A stretch of DNA of 64,000 nucleotides from Brachypodium distachyon (lineage: Eukaryota > Streptophyta > Magnoliopsida > Poales > Poaceae). Location: contig NC_016132.3 in the NCBI RefSeq assembly GCF_000005505.3, positions 54,326,914-54,390,913 on the forward strand. The letters are read 5' to 3'. The translations under genes and the position numbers were made by a program. Below the pieces are notes generated by a model. The model made no database searches and was not told the DNA's origin. It saw only the letters and a program-made list of their open reading frames with translations. Shown one piece after another: positions 23,631-36,100 of the stretch; the first letter of the stretch is position 1; every line of letters starts with the position of its first letter.

Positions 23631-26600
23631 AAATGATCGGTAAAGAGTTTGATGAACTCGCCCTCGACGGTCAAAATTATCCAACTTGGGCAATGGACGT
23701 AAAAGTGAGCCTTGCGTCACGCGGTCTTTCAGCAACAATACAACCTCCTCAAGAGGGACAACCGCCAATCGCAGATTTATACAAATATAATTCTTATATA
23801 CTATAAGGAACCATATCCATGCTGATCTCAAATTAGAGTATCTCATGGAAGAAGATTCATACACACTAGGGCTTGCCCTTCAAACTAGATATGAACAGCA
23901 GAAGGCCGTAATTTTGCCTGAAGCCACACATGAATGGACTCAACTACGCCTACAAGATTTTAAATCTATTGGAGAGTTCAATCATGCCGTTCATAAAATT
24001 TGTTCAAAGTTGCAATTTTGCGAGAAGGAACCTTCTGAAGCGGAAAAGATCGAAAAGACCTTATCCACTATGCTTCCGGCCGATAGGATCCTCCAGCAAC
24101 AATATCGTGCACGCCAATTTACTAGATATTTTGATCTTATCCATGTCTTACATCAGGCCGAAAAGCATGATGAACTTCTTATGAGGAATCATCATCAGCG
24201 TCCTGTAGGCGCTGCACCTTTGCCTGAAGTACATGCTAATTTTCAGAAGAACAACAAGTTCAATGGATCGAATAATCGACCAAACAACTTCAAAGACAAG
24301 CAAAAGGGCAACAAGAAAAACAAGCCACGTGTACAGGAAAAGGGAAAAGGCAATTTCAAACCACAATACGACAGATCAAAAGTATGTCAAAAATGTGGGT
24401 GCTACAAGCACATTACAAAGAAATGCCGTACCCCTCATCATTTGATAGATTTGTACCTACAATCCGTAGGACGCAAGCGACCTGCTCATCAAGGACCAAG
24501 ATTTGAATCACACTTCAATTTCCAATCCGACAATTCCAAAGAAGCCGGTTGTTCGCATGATATCAAAGAGGAACCAAGCAACAACCCGACAATCCGATTG
24601 TCTAAGGATCTAATGAGCATGGAGAATATGATCATTGAATTCACTTCAAAGGCTGTGTTTGGAGACCTAGATTAGTTCACCTATCTCCAAAAATAGATAT
24701 TGTCTATATTTACGTTCCTAAGTATTGTTGTAAATAAATTATAGTGACCGTTGTCATCTATATTGTAATATTACATTATTGTATCAGCACTTTGATACCT
24801 ACATATTTGACATATGTATTGTAAATTACGATATTGTATTATCAATTTAATACATAAATAAATTTGTATGTATTCTATATATCTATTAAGAATGATATTA
24901 AAATTCTTCCTTTTTCCATATATAGTTTTCTACGGGAGTCAATCCAAAATGGACGAAGAACTTTGCCTTGTGGATAGCGCCACCACAAACACTATACTTA
25001 GGAAAACAAAATATTTCAAAACCTTACTAAAACGCAAGGGAATATTTTGACAATCGCTGGACGCGATACATTAATTGTTGGTTCTGGACGAGCCATCATC
25101 ACACTCCTATGGGTACACAAGTAATAATTGAGGACGCTTTATTGTATCCTGATTCAACCCGTACTCTAATAAGTTATAGGGATATCCGTCAAAATGGGAT
25201 TCACATTGAAACCCACGATGACAGCAATGAGGAATTTCTCCCATTTACAAAAAGTAACGGATATGCAAACAAATTCTTGAAAAAATTCCTTCTTTATCGT
25301 CTGGATTGTACTATACATACGTAAAACCTGTAGCCCATGTTGCGTATAAAATAATTTTTCAGAATGTCAATACATTCCAGACTTGGCATGATCGCCTTGG
25401 TCACCCCGGTATCGGGACGATACGGAAAATTATTAATAATTCTATTGGTCATAATCTTAATAAAGCAAAATTCTCAGAATTTCAAGATTTTGTATGCACA
25501 ACATGTGCACAAGGCAAGCTCATTTTAAGACCTTCTTATCTTAAAATACAAGCGGAACCACTCTAGTTCCTTGAACGAATTCAAGGAGATATTTGTGGCC
25601 CTATCCAACCATTATCTGGACCATTTAGGTATTTCATGGTCTTAATCGACGCATCTACAAGATGGTCTAATGTGTGTCTACTTTCCACACGTAAGCATGC
25701 ATTAGCAAAGATAATAAGCCAAATAATTAAATTAAAAGCTCATTATCCAGAGCATCGAATTAAAACAATTCGAATGGACAATGCTGTTGAATTCTCCTCA
25801 CGTGCCTTCAATGATTATTGCATGGCATTAGGAATCGAAGTCCAGCACTCAGTCCCATATGTCCACACACAAAATGGTTTGGCTGAATCTCTTATTAAGA
25901 GAATTAAGTTTATTGCAAGACCTTTATTACAGAATTGTAATCTACCAACAACTTGTTGGGGTCATGCGGTTATACATGCCGCTGATTTAATTCAATTGCG
26001 ACCAACTGCATATCATACTACTTCTCCCCTTCAATTAGTACATGAAAATCCACCAAGTATTTCTCATCTGCGAAAATTCGGTTGCGCTACATACGTACCG
26101 ATCTCACCACCACAACGTACATAAATGGGACCACATAGAAAATTGGGGATATATGTGGGGTACAAATCACCGTCAATTATCGAGTACCTAGAACCTCTCA
26201 TAGGGGATCTATTCACTGCCCGGTACGCTGACTATATTTTTAATGAGGATCATTTCCCGGCATTAGGGGGAGAATTAAAGTACCAAAAACAAGAATGCCA
26301 GGAAATCAATTGGAATGTCCAAGGCATTTCCGCCTCAGATCCACGTACTCAAGAAACTGAACAACAAGTTCAGAAAATTATAAATTTGCAACATATTGCA
26401 AACAATTTACCAGACGCATTTGTTGATTGCAAAGGTGTAACTAAATCCTATAATCCTGCACAGAACGTACCAGAAAGAGTGGATGTACCTATAAAAACCA
26501 CTCAACCTCCTGCATCTACCGTTCAAAGGAAGAGGGGGAGAAGTACGACAACTAAAAAGGATCTGGCTTCCAGCATGCAACAAAAGGAACAAACGAAGGA

Positions 26601-28513
26601 ACCGCGGCAAAGAAAACCGAAGAACAAAACTTCTGAACCTCCTTCAACAACAACAACAAATGTAAGTCAACAGTCAACATTTGATTTACCGAGATCAATT
26701 GGGTAACATATACCAAGTGGATAACCAACATCCACAACCCAGCTCAATAGTGCACTCAATTACTGATGTTGGGTTATCGAAAAACCTAGACTTAACCGCA
26801 ACGGGAAATCGCGAACAGTCACCAAAGGTAAATGAAATTTTCACAAATTATTTAGATACTGGAGAAACATATAATAGAAAGACTACATTTGTCGACACTT
26901 ATTTCTCAACTAAGATTGCAAACAACCTTCTAAATGATCATAGCTGAGTGTGAAAAACGCTCCGACTGGCCTAAATGGAAGGATGCAATTCAAACAGAAA
27001 TAGCCTCGCTCAATAAAAGGAAAGTATTTACAGAAGTAATACCTACACCTCCAAATGTTTTTCCAGTGGGATTCAAATGGGTTTTTGTCCAGAAAAGGAA
27101 CGAAAATAATGAGGTGGTGAGATACAAAGCAAGGCTAGTAGCACAAGGGTTCACGCAGAGACCTGGTATTGATTTCAATGAAACATATTCTCCGGTTATG
27201 AGTGGAATTACTTTCCGATATTTAATCTCATTGTCTGTTCAAAATCGTCTATCTATGCAGTTGATGGACGTCGTGACTGCATACCTGAAGGTTCCCGATG
27301 GAATCCAAATTCTGAATACTAACGCAAGACGCAACATGTACTGTGTAAAGTTGAATAAATCTTTATATGGTTTAAAACAGTCGGGTAGAATGTGGTACAA
27401 CCGACTAAGTGAGTTTCTCATTAAAAGGGGTTACTTTAACAATGATGACTGCCCATGCGTATTCATCAAGAAATCCAAAACAGGATTTTGCATTATCTCT
27501 GTATATCTTGATGATTTAAACATCATTGGCAACAAACAGGATATTGATGAGGCTCGTAATCATCTAATGACGGAATTTGAAATGAAAGATTTGGGTAAAA
27601 CCAAGTTCTGCTTAGGTCTACAACTTGAGCACCTTCCTTCGAGAACATTGGTTCACCAAGATACATATATCTAGAAAATCTTGGAGAAATTTACATGGAC
27701 AAATCCTATCCATGCAAAACACATATGGTAGTTCGATCTCTAGACGTAGAGAAAGATCCATTCAAACGAAAAGGTGAAGGAGAGGAAATTTTGGGATCTG
27801 AATTCTCATATCTTAGTGCCATAGGAGCATTAATGTACCTAGCAAATTGCACCCGGCCGGATATTGCATTTGCGGTAAATTTACTAGCTAGACATAGCGC
27901 AGCTTCAACAAAACGCCATTGAGTAGGAGTCAAGCAAGTTTTTCGCTACTTACAAGGCACTAGAGATCTAGGTCTATATTTCCAAAAAGAAAACCAATAC
28001 TCTGAATTAATCGGATACACTAATGCTGGCTATTTATCTAATCCCCACAATGCCAGATCCCAGACCGGTTTTGTGTTCCTACACGGTGGGACAGCCATAT
28101 CGTGGAAGTCTTCTAAACAGACTCTAGTGGCTACATCCACAAATCATTTGGAAATAATAGCCTTATACAAAGCATCTCGTGAAAGTGTATGGCTACGCAG
28201 AATGATTAATCACATACAGCAATCATGTGGTATTGGTTCAATTGAATCACCAACGATTATCTATGAGGATAATTCTGCTTGTGTTACTCAGATGCAATCA
28301 GGTTATATAAAAAGCAATATAACTAAACATATTGCACCTAAACTATTCTATCCTCATGAATTACAACAAAATGGGGAGATTAATATCTTGTGAACCAAAT
28401 CATGTGATAATCTTGCAGATTTGTTTACTAAGTCCTTACCCAACTCCACATTTCAGAAATGTGTATATGGGATTGGTATGCCACGACTTAAAAATTTGCA
28501 AGCATCAGGGTGA
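23631..28513 (+). pseudogene. Copia gag-pol polyprotein, broken
   Basis: Gag starts at 23631 (MIGKEFDEL) and has an early stop. It includes a CX2CX4HX4C zinc knuckle (CQKCGCYKHITKKC) near 24388. A protease motif (LVDSATT) is near 24965. The integrase zinc finger is near 25380-25520. The integrase core with GDICGPIQP, the RMDNAVEF stretch and the catalytic Glu in NGLAES lies at about 25590-25900. Reverse transcriptase starts near 26934 and has YLDD in place of the usual YVDD. RNase H ends at 28513 with LADLFTKSLP near 28425. Stops split it at about 25566, 26122, 26706, 27674 and 27920. Two functional losses stand out: about ten residues are missing between VVTAYL and KVPDG, and the RNase H Asp is Asn in the YTNAGYLS motif. 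Confidence 0.85.
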
Positions 28514-28911
28514 GTATTCACCTGAATTTAACCTGTTCATAACATCATATTGCACTCTTTTCCTATTATGAGTTTTACTCATTAATTTCTCATAAAAGGT
28601 TTTTAATGAGACAATATTAACATGAGATTATATGTCATATTTTTTATTTTCCCCACCGGCGTTTTTGTAGATAATATACAAGACATATATGTTGTCCACA
28701 TAATTCAATATGAATTATCAAGAGACAATATTCAAAATATGTTATACCATTTTCTCCCTAATTTTTTCATTGGGTTTTTGAAAGGAGTTTTCATAACATA
28801 TCAATATTATTATTTCCTCAATATTTTTCCCACAGGGTTTTTGGAGGAAATTACATGATTACAAGATTCCATGAAGATTTAAGACTATACAAATCAACGG
28901 AGCAAATTGAT

Positions 28912-28920
28912 CAAGGGGAG
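28912..28920 (+). other. Polypurine tract of the Copia element
   Basis: The run aaggggag lies directly before the TGTTG start of the 3' LTR, where plus-strand DNA synthesis is primed. Confidence 0.8.
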
Positions 28921-29114
28921 TGTTGAGAATAATTATTTATGATCAATTAGAGTTAATTATTAGTTAGTTAATGATTAATTAGACAGTTAGTTATGTAACT
29001 GTTTGTGTCTCAAATTTTCCAAAACTTGGGACGCGAAGGCAAAAATTTGAGGCACCACGCTTGTATAAATATATCTTCAATCAATGGAACAATGACAAGA
29101 ATTTCATTCTAACA
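28921..29114 (+). repeat. 3' LTR of the Copia element (194 bp)
   Basis: It starts TGTTGAGAATAATT after the polypurine tract and ends TTCTAACA, giving TG...CA ends. A TATA-like tataaatata lies near 29075, as expected for an LTR promoter. Confidence 0.8.
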
Positions 29115-29487
29115 GGTTGTTTGAGAAAAGCAAAATCATTCTGCAGAACAGTAATGCATGCAACTACAGTGGATGATAGCAAAACTGGTAGTAACCCTGG
29201 TAAGCGTGAGGATCGTTAATATGATTCGCAGAACCACGTCTTCTATGGACTATGCAAATCCATTCGGTTCAGAGCAGACAATTCTGAGGTCAACAGAGTT
29301 TAGCATTTACTGGGAAAGTCCAATTAGAAGTCTGAATCTAGAAGCCAACAAGGAACGCTGTCACATCACAAGAAACTGAAAACGGGGTTCAGTAAAACAA
29401 CGGCGCAATCAGTAGTCGGCCACGGAGTGTCTGCTGTCGTTCTTCTCGTAGACCGAATAAACATGAATGCTGAAATCGACAGCATAA
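29115..29487. other. Short spacer
   Basis: Unassigned sequence between the Copia LTR and the Harbinger-like element. No gene or repeat was recognised. Confidence 0.5.
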
Positions 29488-30970
29488 GGGCAACTCCAGC
29501 TGGACGAGCCAAACATACCGCATTTTTTGTCCCGTTTGGTCCGTTTGGGTCACGAAACGGACAGAAGAAATGTCTTTGTCCGTTTGGGTTGTTTGGGTCG
29601 TGCAGTGCCCCAGCGGGAAGGACGCGAATCAGAAAAAGAAGAAGATAGAAACAAGTTGCATTTATATTAGATAGTTCATATATGCAAAACTACTACACAA
29701 AATATTAAAGTAATACTACTACTATACTATACTAGGGATCCTAGCGATCCTACTCGGAGTCGGAGTCGACGACGATGACGGGCGGCGGCGAGGGAGTACA
29801 ACACTCCACGGGCGGAGACTGGTCCGCCATCTCCTTGTCCTCCGGCGGCAGGTATTGCTCCCGCCGCTGCCACGGCAACCACGGCTCGTTCTCCCAGACC
29901 CAGCCGTCCTCGTCCTCGTCCTCCTCCTTGACCTGCACCCCCCACGGTGCAGGTTCTTCCTCCACGGCGACGGGAGGCGCGGCTGGAGCGGTGGGAGCGC
30001 GTTCTTGCGCGCTCATGTGCAACGCCAGGCCGAGCTCTGGCCACATGGCCAGCTCGGCGAGGGCAGACACCTTCTCCGCCATCTACGACAGCGGCGCCAC
30101 CTCCTCCTTGGAGGCGTCGATGGAGGCTTGGAGCGCGCTGTCGTCGTCGTCCTCCTCCTCCTTGACGGTGGCGGGCAGGTCCACGCCGACGTCGACGCCC
30201 TCGCACCAGAGCAGGGTCTCGGACTGGAACCACTTGTCCCAGTACGAGGACTCCAGCTGGTACATATCCATCCAGCTGGCCTTCCTCCGGCGTGAGGGCC
30301 TGCCGGCGCCGCATGATCTTGGCCATGCGTGCATGTTCGGTGAGCGGCACCGGCACCTGCTCCGGGCTCAGAAGCCACCTGTGAGGGAGGTGGATGTTGG
30401 GCCAGGGGACCAGGATGCCCTGCTCCTAGAAGCTCCTCGCATGGCGACGCCCTGGCCGGGAGCGCGACACCGGCGGTGCAATGGTGCAAGGGCGCCGCCG
30501 GCACCCTGCGGGAGTGAGCCCGTGCGCCTCGCCGACGGTGCACTCCTCGCGCGCTGCCCCGACGAGGATGACGCCTCGGCTTCGTGCTTCGTCTTCCGTG
30601 GCCAGAAGGGCGACGCCATCAGAGCTAGGGACGGCGGTGAAGTGAGGAATGGGCTAGGGTTTCGGGAACTGGGACGAGTGGGCGGTGAAGTGGGGAATGG
30701 GGACGACGCGGTCCCCATTTAATATGACCGCGATAGGAAGCGTTGGGCCGCTGGCAGGTGAGGACAGGGAAGGCGAGGGGGTTCGACCGCGCGGACCAAC
30801 TGGACCGCACGGCGCTCCGTTTCGCGTCCGTGGAGACACAAACCCGCCCCAGATTTGGAACCAGAATCCGGACCGTTGCGAAATGGGTCGCCCCGCTGGG
30901 CGACATGTTTTGTTCGTTTCGGACCAACCGGACCGCGGAGGCCCTAATGCGTCACCCGCTGAAGTTGCCT
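29488..30970 (-). mobile_element. PIF/Harbinger-like DNA element with TAA target duplication
   Basis: The left end GGGCAACTCCAGC and the reverse complement of the right end AGGCAACTTCAGC match at 11 of 13 bases. TAA flanks both sides (29485-29487 and 30971-30973), the 3 bp duplication of the PIF/Harbinger group. Subterminal sequence is rich in gtccgtttggg-like motifs on both sides. At 1483 bp it holds a decayed ORF on the minus strand that is not a transposase, so it is non-autonomous. Confidence 0.65.
29750..30720 (-). pseudogene. Decayed element-borne ORF of unknown function
   Basis: On the minus strand one frame gives MAKIMRRRQALTPEE near 30330. Another gives an acidic, Trp-rich stretch (SYWDKWFQSE, then KEEEDDDDSALQASIDAS) that ends in an in-frame TAG at 30085-30083. 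This is followed at once by an ATG that continues to about 29750 (EDEDGWVWENEPWLP). An Arg/Ser-rich start lies near 30718-30500. From memory, similar MARRQALTPEE and DDDxALQASI stretches occur in many cereal hypothetical proteins of transposon origin. No catalytic motif is visible, and the stops and frame changes suggest a dead copy. Confidence 0.5.
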
Positions 30971-30973
30971 TAA

Positions 30974-33168
30974 GCTAACAAAGCTATGATCTCTGCATGT
31001 AGTCCGTAGAGGTATAGAAAAAAACTTAACTAACGGCTAGACCCATAGCTTTTTAGAGGGAAAGGGCATAGCCCCTGTTCCGAAGTTTTTAGAGCAACAT
31101 TCGTCGGGTACAAGCCACCCATAACGAGATTAACTCAACATATTGAGATCACTCCCTGCCAGAAACTATCAGAACACCGAAGAACTACCAATCAAAGTCT
31201 ATGTCAGAAAGCGAGAGCGCCTGCAATGCCTCGGCGTTCCACAGCATCAATTGTGGCCAGACCAATCGTAGTAGCACGATCTGAATCTAACAGTAGACGC
31301 TATCCAGTGCCAACGTGTGTAAAATTGGATGTCACTTGAGACGAATTCAATGTCCTTGGAAGGATGCAAGGGTGATAAGTCATGATGAGCAGCGATTGAA
31401 TCTTAACTCTGACACTGAAGTAATATATTCAGGTGGGGAATCTTCCCCCTAGGTGATTGCCTCAAAAATAAAATAAAATAGTACACCATATTTTTAGCCA
31501 AGATTTGTGCAAATTGGATCAAATCTGAGAAAAATTTGACTTTGCTCGGAAGGACGACGTAATGTAACACAGGAGAATTTGAAAGCAGGGTGGTACATAC
31601 ATACATGTACTAGCATCCGAACTCCCAAGTATCCTGCATCGGCAATTTGCAAAAAGAATCGTACTGACACTATCCATGAGACTAGCACAAAAAACACTCA
31701 CACGAGATAGGGGACCACTTCAATTCATTCAAACCAAGAAAACTTCAGATACGAAACAGTGGAAAAGCAAAGTAGTAGAAACTTGATAATAGACATCACT
31801 GCAATCTGATGCATAACAATAATTCTCAGATGTGGTCTGAAAAACCAAAGTACCTATACCAGGCATTAGGATTTATGAGTGATAGTGGTGCACTTCAACA
31901 GGAACGTTTCTTCTCATTTGTGAAAAGGTTTCCAAAACAGCTATTCATGGTTGAACTACTTTAGTAATTCTATTGCAGTTTTTATCAAAAGGTTTGCCAA
32001 GATAATCAAACAATTTTTTTTCTCTCGGCCTGGTAAATATACATAAGCTTAAATAGCCTATGTTCTAATCAGCCCCAGATGACTAAATATATAGTTCACA
32101 ATTACCGGTATAGTTGCTTTGAAGATTTTAAGCATGAGCTTGAACCAGTAAAACAAAAGACGTCTCAAATCTGCTAAATCTCCAAACCGAACTTAACAAA
32201 CCAAGGCCCTTTCAAAACAGATTTTTTTTAACCAACCAAGGGATGTGTGTTACCTATAAACCATAAAAGTTATAATTGTAAAACATATTAGAACTTAAAA
32301 GTACAGCTCGAACAAATACGGTCTTTTGTAGAGCCTGATATTTTTTCTAAAATAAATAAACATATAATCATATTTCGAAGTTTCAAGAAAATCTGAAAAT
32401 ATCCACTGCAAGTGTAGATGTATACTATGTATCTGTAAGTTTTCATCAAGAAATACATTGATTTGATCCATGCAAAAAATACAAATCTACGGATGCAGAA
32501 TAATAAACTATAGATCTATCTGAATCTGTAGCTCAAAATCAACAATATTTAGTAATGCTAATTTACAAGCACATAACGTACGCTCATATATACATGTATT
32601 AGTATATCTTTATTTTGATTTTTGCCCTTTTGGAACCTTGAAACGTGATTTTTGGAAATCTCTGAGACCGGGCTCCCAGGAGCCAAAAGGGATATTCGAG
32701 CAGAGTTCACAGGACAAGAACACTAGTAGAGTACTCTATCTGGTACACTGAAACAAGAACCTTGTTATAGATATGACAATCAGTAGGAACCACTAGATTG
32801 ATTATAATTTGAGAAGTTTGGTATACAAAGTCTTGCTACACGAACCATGGAATTTATTGATGCCCCATATTTACAACAGTAATACAATACACATTGAAAA
32901 TCTAGTGAAGGTACTGACCAGGGTCTTCTCTGAAACAATTGGTTAGACCATTTGTATTTGAATTCGACATGCTGTGGGAAACTCCATCCTTTATACACCG
33001 GTCACCGGGAAACCAATCTAACTGAGGCAACTGGCCAGGTCATCACTTGGACTCCTGTCCTTTAGGTCTCAACGAGAGATCTAGTTTCAACAACATAATG
33101 TCCCACAGCTCATGAGGAGCTTCTTGCTCAGTTCAACAATGCTTGAGATTAAAGCAAACAGTATTTCA
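30974..33168. other. AT-rich spacer and 3' flank of the Pol alpha gene
   Basis: No supported gene was found. The part next to 33169 should hold the Pol alpha 3' untranslated region. Short ORFs near 31403-31701 and 32780-32998 look like chance. Confidence 0.5.
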
Positions 33169-36100
33169 TCAGATTGATACTGCTAGATCTGTCAGTTGAA
33201 CCCATCCAAATGCACATCTGTCTCGGATTTTCTGGATCTCCATAAATGCCAAGTTTGTGGTTTGGCTTAATCCCACAAATTCTTTCTCAAAAGGAAGCCG
33301 TGACTTCTGGTCCAGCTGCATCCAAAAACTTTACATCAACTATGGCATTCACAAGAAAAGAAAGGGAAACGAGTAAACAGTAATTAGGGCATCCATAACC
33401 TTCTCAAGACACCGTGTTGCATCAAGCACATAGCAAAAGTAGGATAATTGCCTGTATAGATCTGCCTCGGTGTACTGTGAGCAGACAGACTTTGTATTAG
33501 TCGCCATTAAAGCACAAATAAGCACATTTTAATCGCGAGCCCATATTGACGAACCTGTCTTACTAGACGACCATTGCAGCGTGGGTAGTTTGGGCAGATG
33601 GTGCCTCTCTCAGAATCCCCCATCACTCTAAGGTTCACGATATGAGTTGAATATTTGCAACCCTCATCATCACACTGCCAAAAAATAGACCAAACACATT
33701 AAGAAATAGGTTCATTCAATGGTCAGTGAAATGTAAAACATCAATAAGCGGAAACTACACTCACAATCAGTAAACCTTTATAATACTGATTGATGAAATT
33801 ATCAGCCTGTCTTTTTATCTGTGATGGACAAAAATCACTTCAGTTCAGCAATCTGAATGCTAGACCATATTGCATCACGAGGTACTTACCTGGTTGGCGA
33901 GCACAGCAGGAGAAATTCTGCACTCATCACTGTCATCTGGACATCTTGGGCACCGCATCCGACGCCAGAAATTAACATTAACATCTTTTCCTTCATTTGC
34001 ATCTGATGGACTAGCAATCAGACTAGATACAGGGGGGCACTCAAATGTACCGGAACAGCTTGGGCATGATAAGCGCAGTGGCTCACAGCCACGATATCTA
34101 AAAGTATTACTCATGTTATTTTAGTTAAGCTTGTGGATCACAAGAACCAAACAAAAAAGTATATTATATGTTTACCTCTCATTTTCATCATCAATTACAG
34201 ATAATAGCATGCTAGACATATCTTGGTTGGTAGACCCGGTCAATCTTGATTGGAACTGATTCCAACGAATTAAAAGGATAAAAAATCAAAACAATAATTA
34301 TAGAAAATTAACTGTGAATTAAGAGCAAATGCACACCTTGGATGAATCAAGTCCGAGACATTCAGCCAGACGGGCTGGGCTAGTACCCTCAATTGAAGCA
34401 CACAGACGAGAAACAACAGGATGGATCTGTAAACACAAATTTGAATCAGAATTCAGAAATAAATTATATATCAATGCATAAGACAACTATTGATTTTCTA
34501 TATGCAAAGGAGGACCTGCTGTGACAAATAATAATCGATGTCAATCATCCACTTGTTGGGGTCTCTTTTCAGCTCATCAGGATGTCTAGCTCTTTGAGCT
34601 ATTCCCCCAGAATGTGTATTATCTGAATCCTGTTTGGAATAGCCAAACAAAGTAAGTTACCTTTTTCTAAATTAGTTAAATAAATTTAACGACTGATAAA
34701 TTATGCTTCAAACATAGCTCTTGGCTGGCAAAATTTTCCTTTTTTTTAGATTATTACAATTTCAACCAAACAATTTTTTTTGTTCCCATACAAACCATCA
34801 TTGAAGTGTCAAAGCAGATGCTACAAATAACATTACAGTCGAACCAATAAATATTCACTCCATTCCTAAATGTAAGCCCTAGCTTTGTCCTAAGTCAAAC
34901 TTCTTAAAGTTTGACCAAGTTTATAGAAAAATCTGCCAACATCTATGACTCTAAATATTAAATCCATCATGATGTACATTTTCATAGTATACTTATTTGA
35001 TATTCTACATGTTGATACATTTTTCTATAAACTTGGTCAAACTTTAAGAAGTTTGACTTAGGGCAAAGCCAGGACTTCTTATATTTAGGAACGGAGGTAA
35101 TAGTAAATTAGGGATGCATGAACAAAGAGAAGAACACGTAATACCTGTTGCGAGCAAATTATATAAGGAACTGTATCACCTGCTGAACACCCAGAGAAAC
35201 CATTTTGTTTCAGTCTTAAAGCAACCTGACGAATCCAACACAAACAGCACTCAGCTCATCAGTTACCCATTTATTTCATTTTTTATAAATAGTTACCCAT
35301 TTATTTCACAAACCAAGACCAAGACAAATAAAGAACAGGCAACTCTTACCTGGACATGAGGCTGGTTTTTAGCATCTGGATAATCCTCAGGCGCTTTTGT
35401 TAGGCTCTTTGTGATGATATACTTTTCAAGCTCTATTTGACCACTTTTCATCTGCTCTTGCACCTGCAGCAATATACATATTCATTCAGTCAAGCATACA
35501 TTATTGACCTTAGGAATATGGCACTAATTTCTGTTCAATCAAAACTTCACCACAGAGCATCCACAGCTTCCGAATTAATACCTCAAAAGAAGATGGAATG
35601 AGAAACTTAAAAGATGGAAACAAAATTTAGGCTCCTGACCTGGACAAGAGAATTATGTATAGACTCAACAACATCATCACATGTCCTGTAGAGGCAGTTT
35701 TAACTGGATGAGATAAAAGAGAACATCTTCACCAAAATCATAATAGCAACTCAAATGCTTACCCTCCAGACAAAATCTGATTCAGGCAAAAATCGCCAAT
35801 TTCTTTTGACAGCAAACTCCAATCACGCCTGACCATATCAAGTCCCTTGCGCTCAATGTTCTGCATCATGCATGTTAGAATAGCTCTTCCAGTTTTACTA
35901 TAAAAATATAAAGGCAGAATAGCTGCACACCTCTCGTAAACTACCATCTAGTGCCACTTTAATGGCAGCATATTTCTTCTTTTTGAGAAGCAACATCCTT
36001 TTGTATACACCATCAAGATCAATCTCCAGACAACGGTACTTCTTGTTCACCTGCATAAAGCATCCATGACACGATGAAGTTCTTGCACTGCGCATAGATT

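Larger units (their letters stand above)
21785..29114 (+). mobile_element. Ty1/Copia LTR retrotransposon, degenerate, 5' part rearranged
   Basis: The order is LTR remnant, long leader, gag, protease, integrase, reverse transcriptase, RNase H, polypurine tract, 3' LTR, which is the Copia order. Both LTR starts read TGTTGA. The 5' LTR matches the 3' LTR for only about 72 bp, and no 5 bp target duplication is visible (ctata on the left, ggttg on the right). Many stops and a deletion in the polymerase show that it is dead. It separates the MITE-rich spacer from the Pol alpha side of the window. Confidence 0.85.

Noticed and set aside
29775..30722. 315-codon plus-strand ORF in the Harbinger-like element
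   Set aside because: It is a low-complexity Ser-rich shadow. The minus strand has the recognisable acidic protein pieces.
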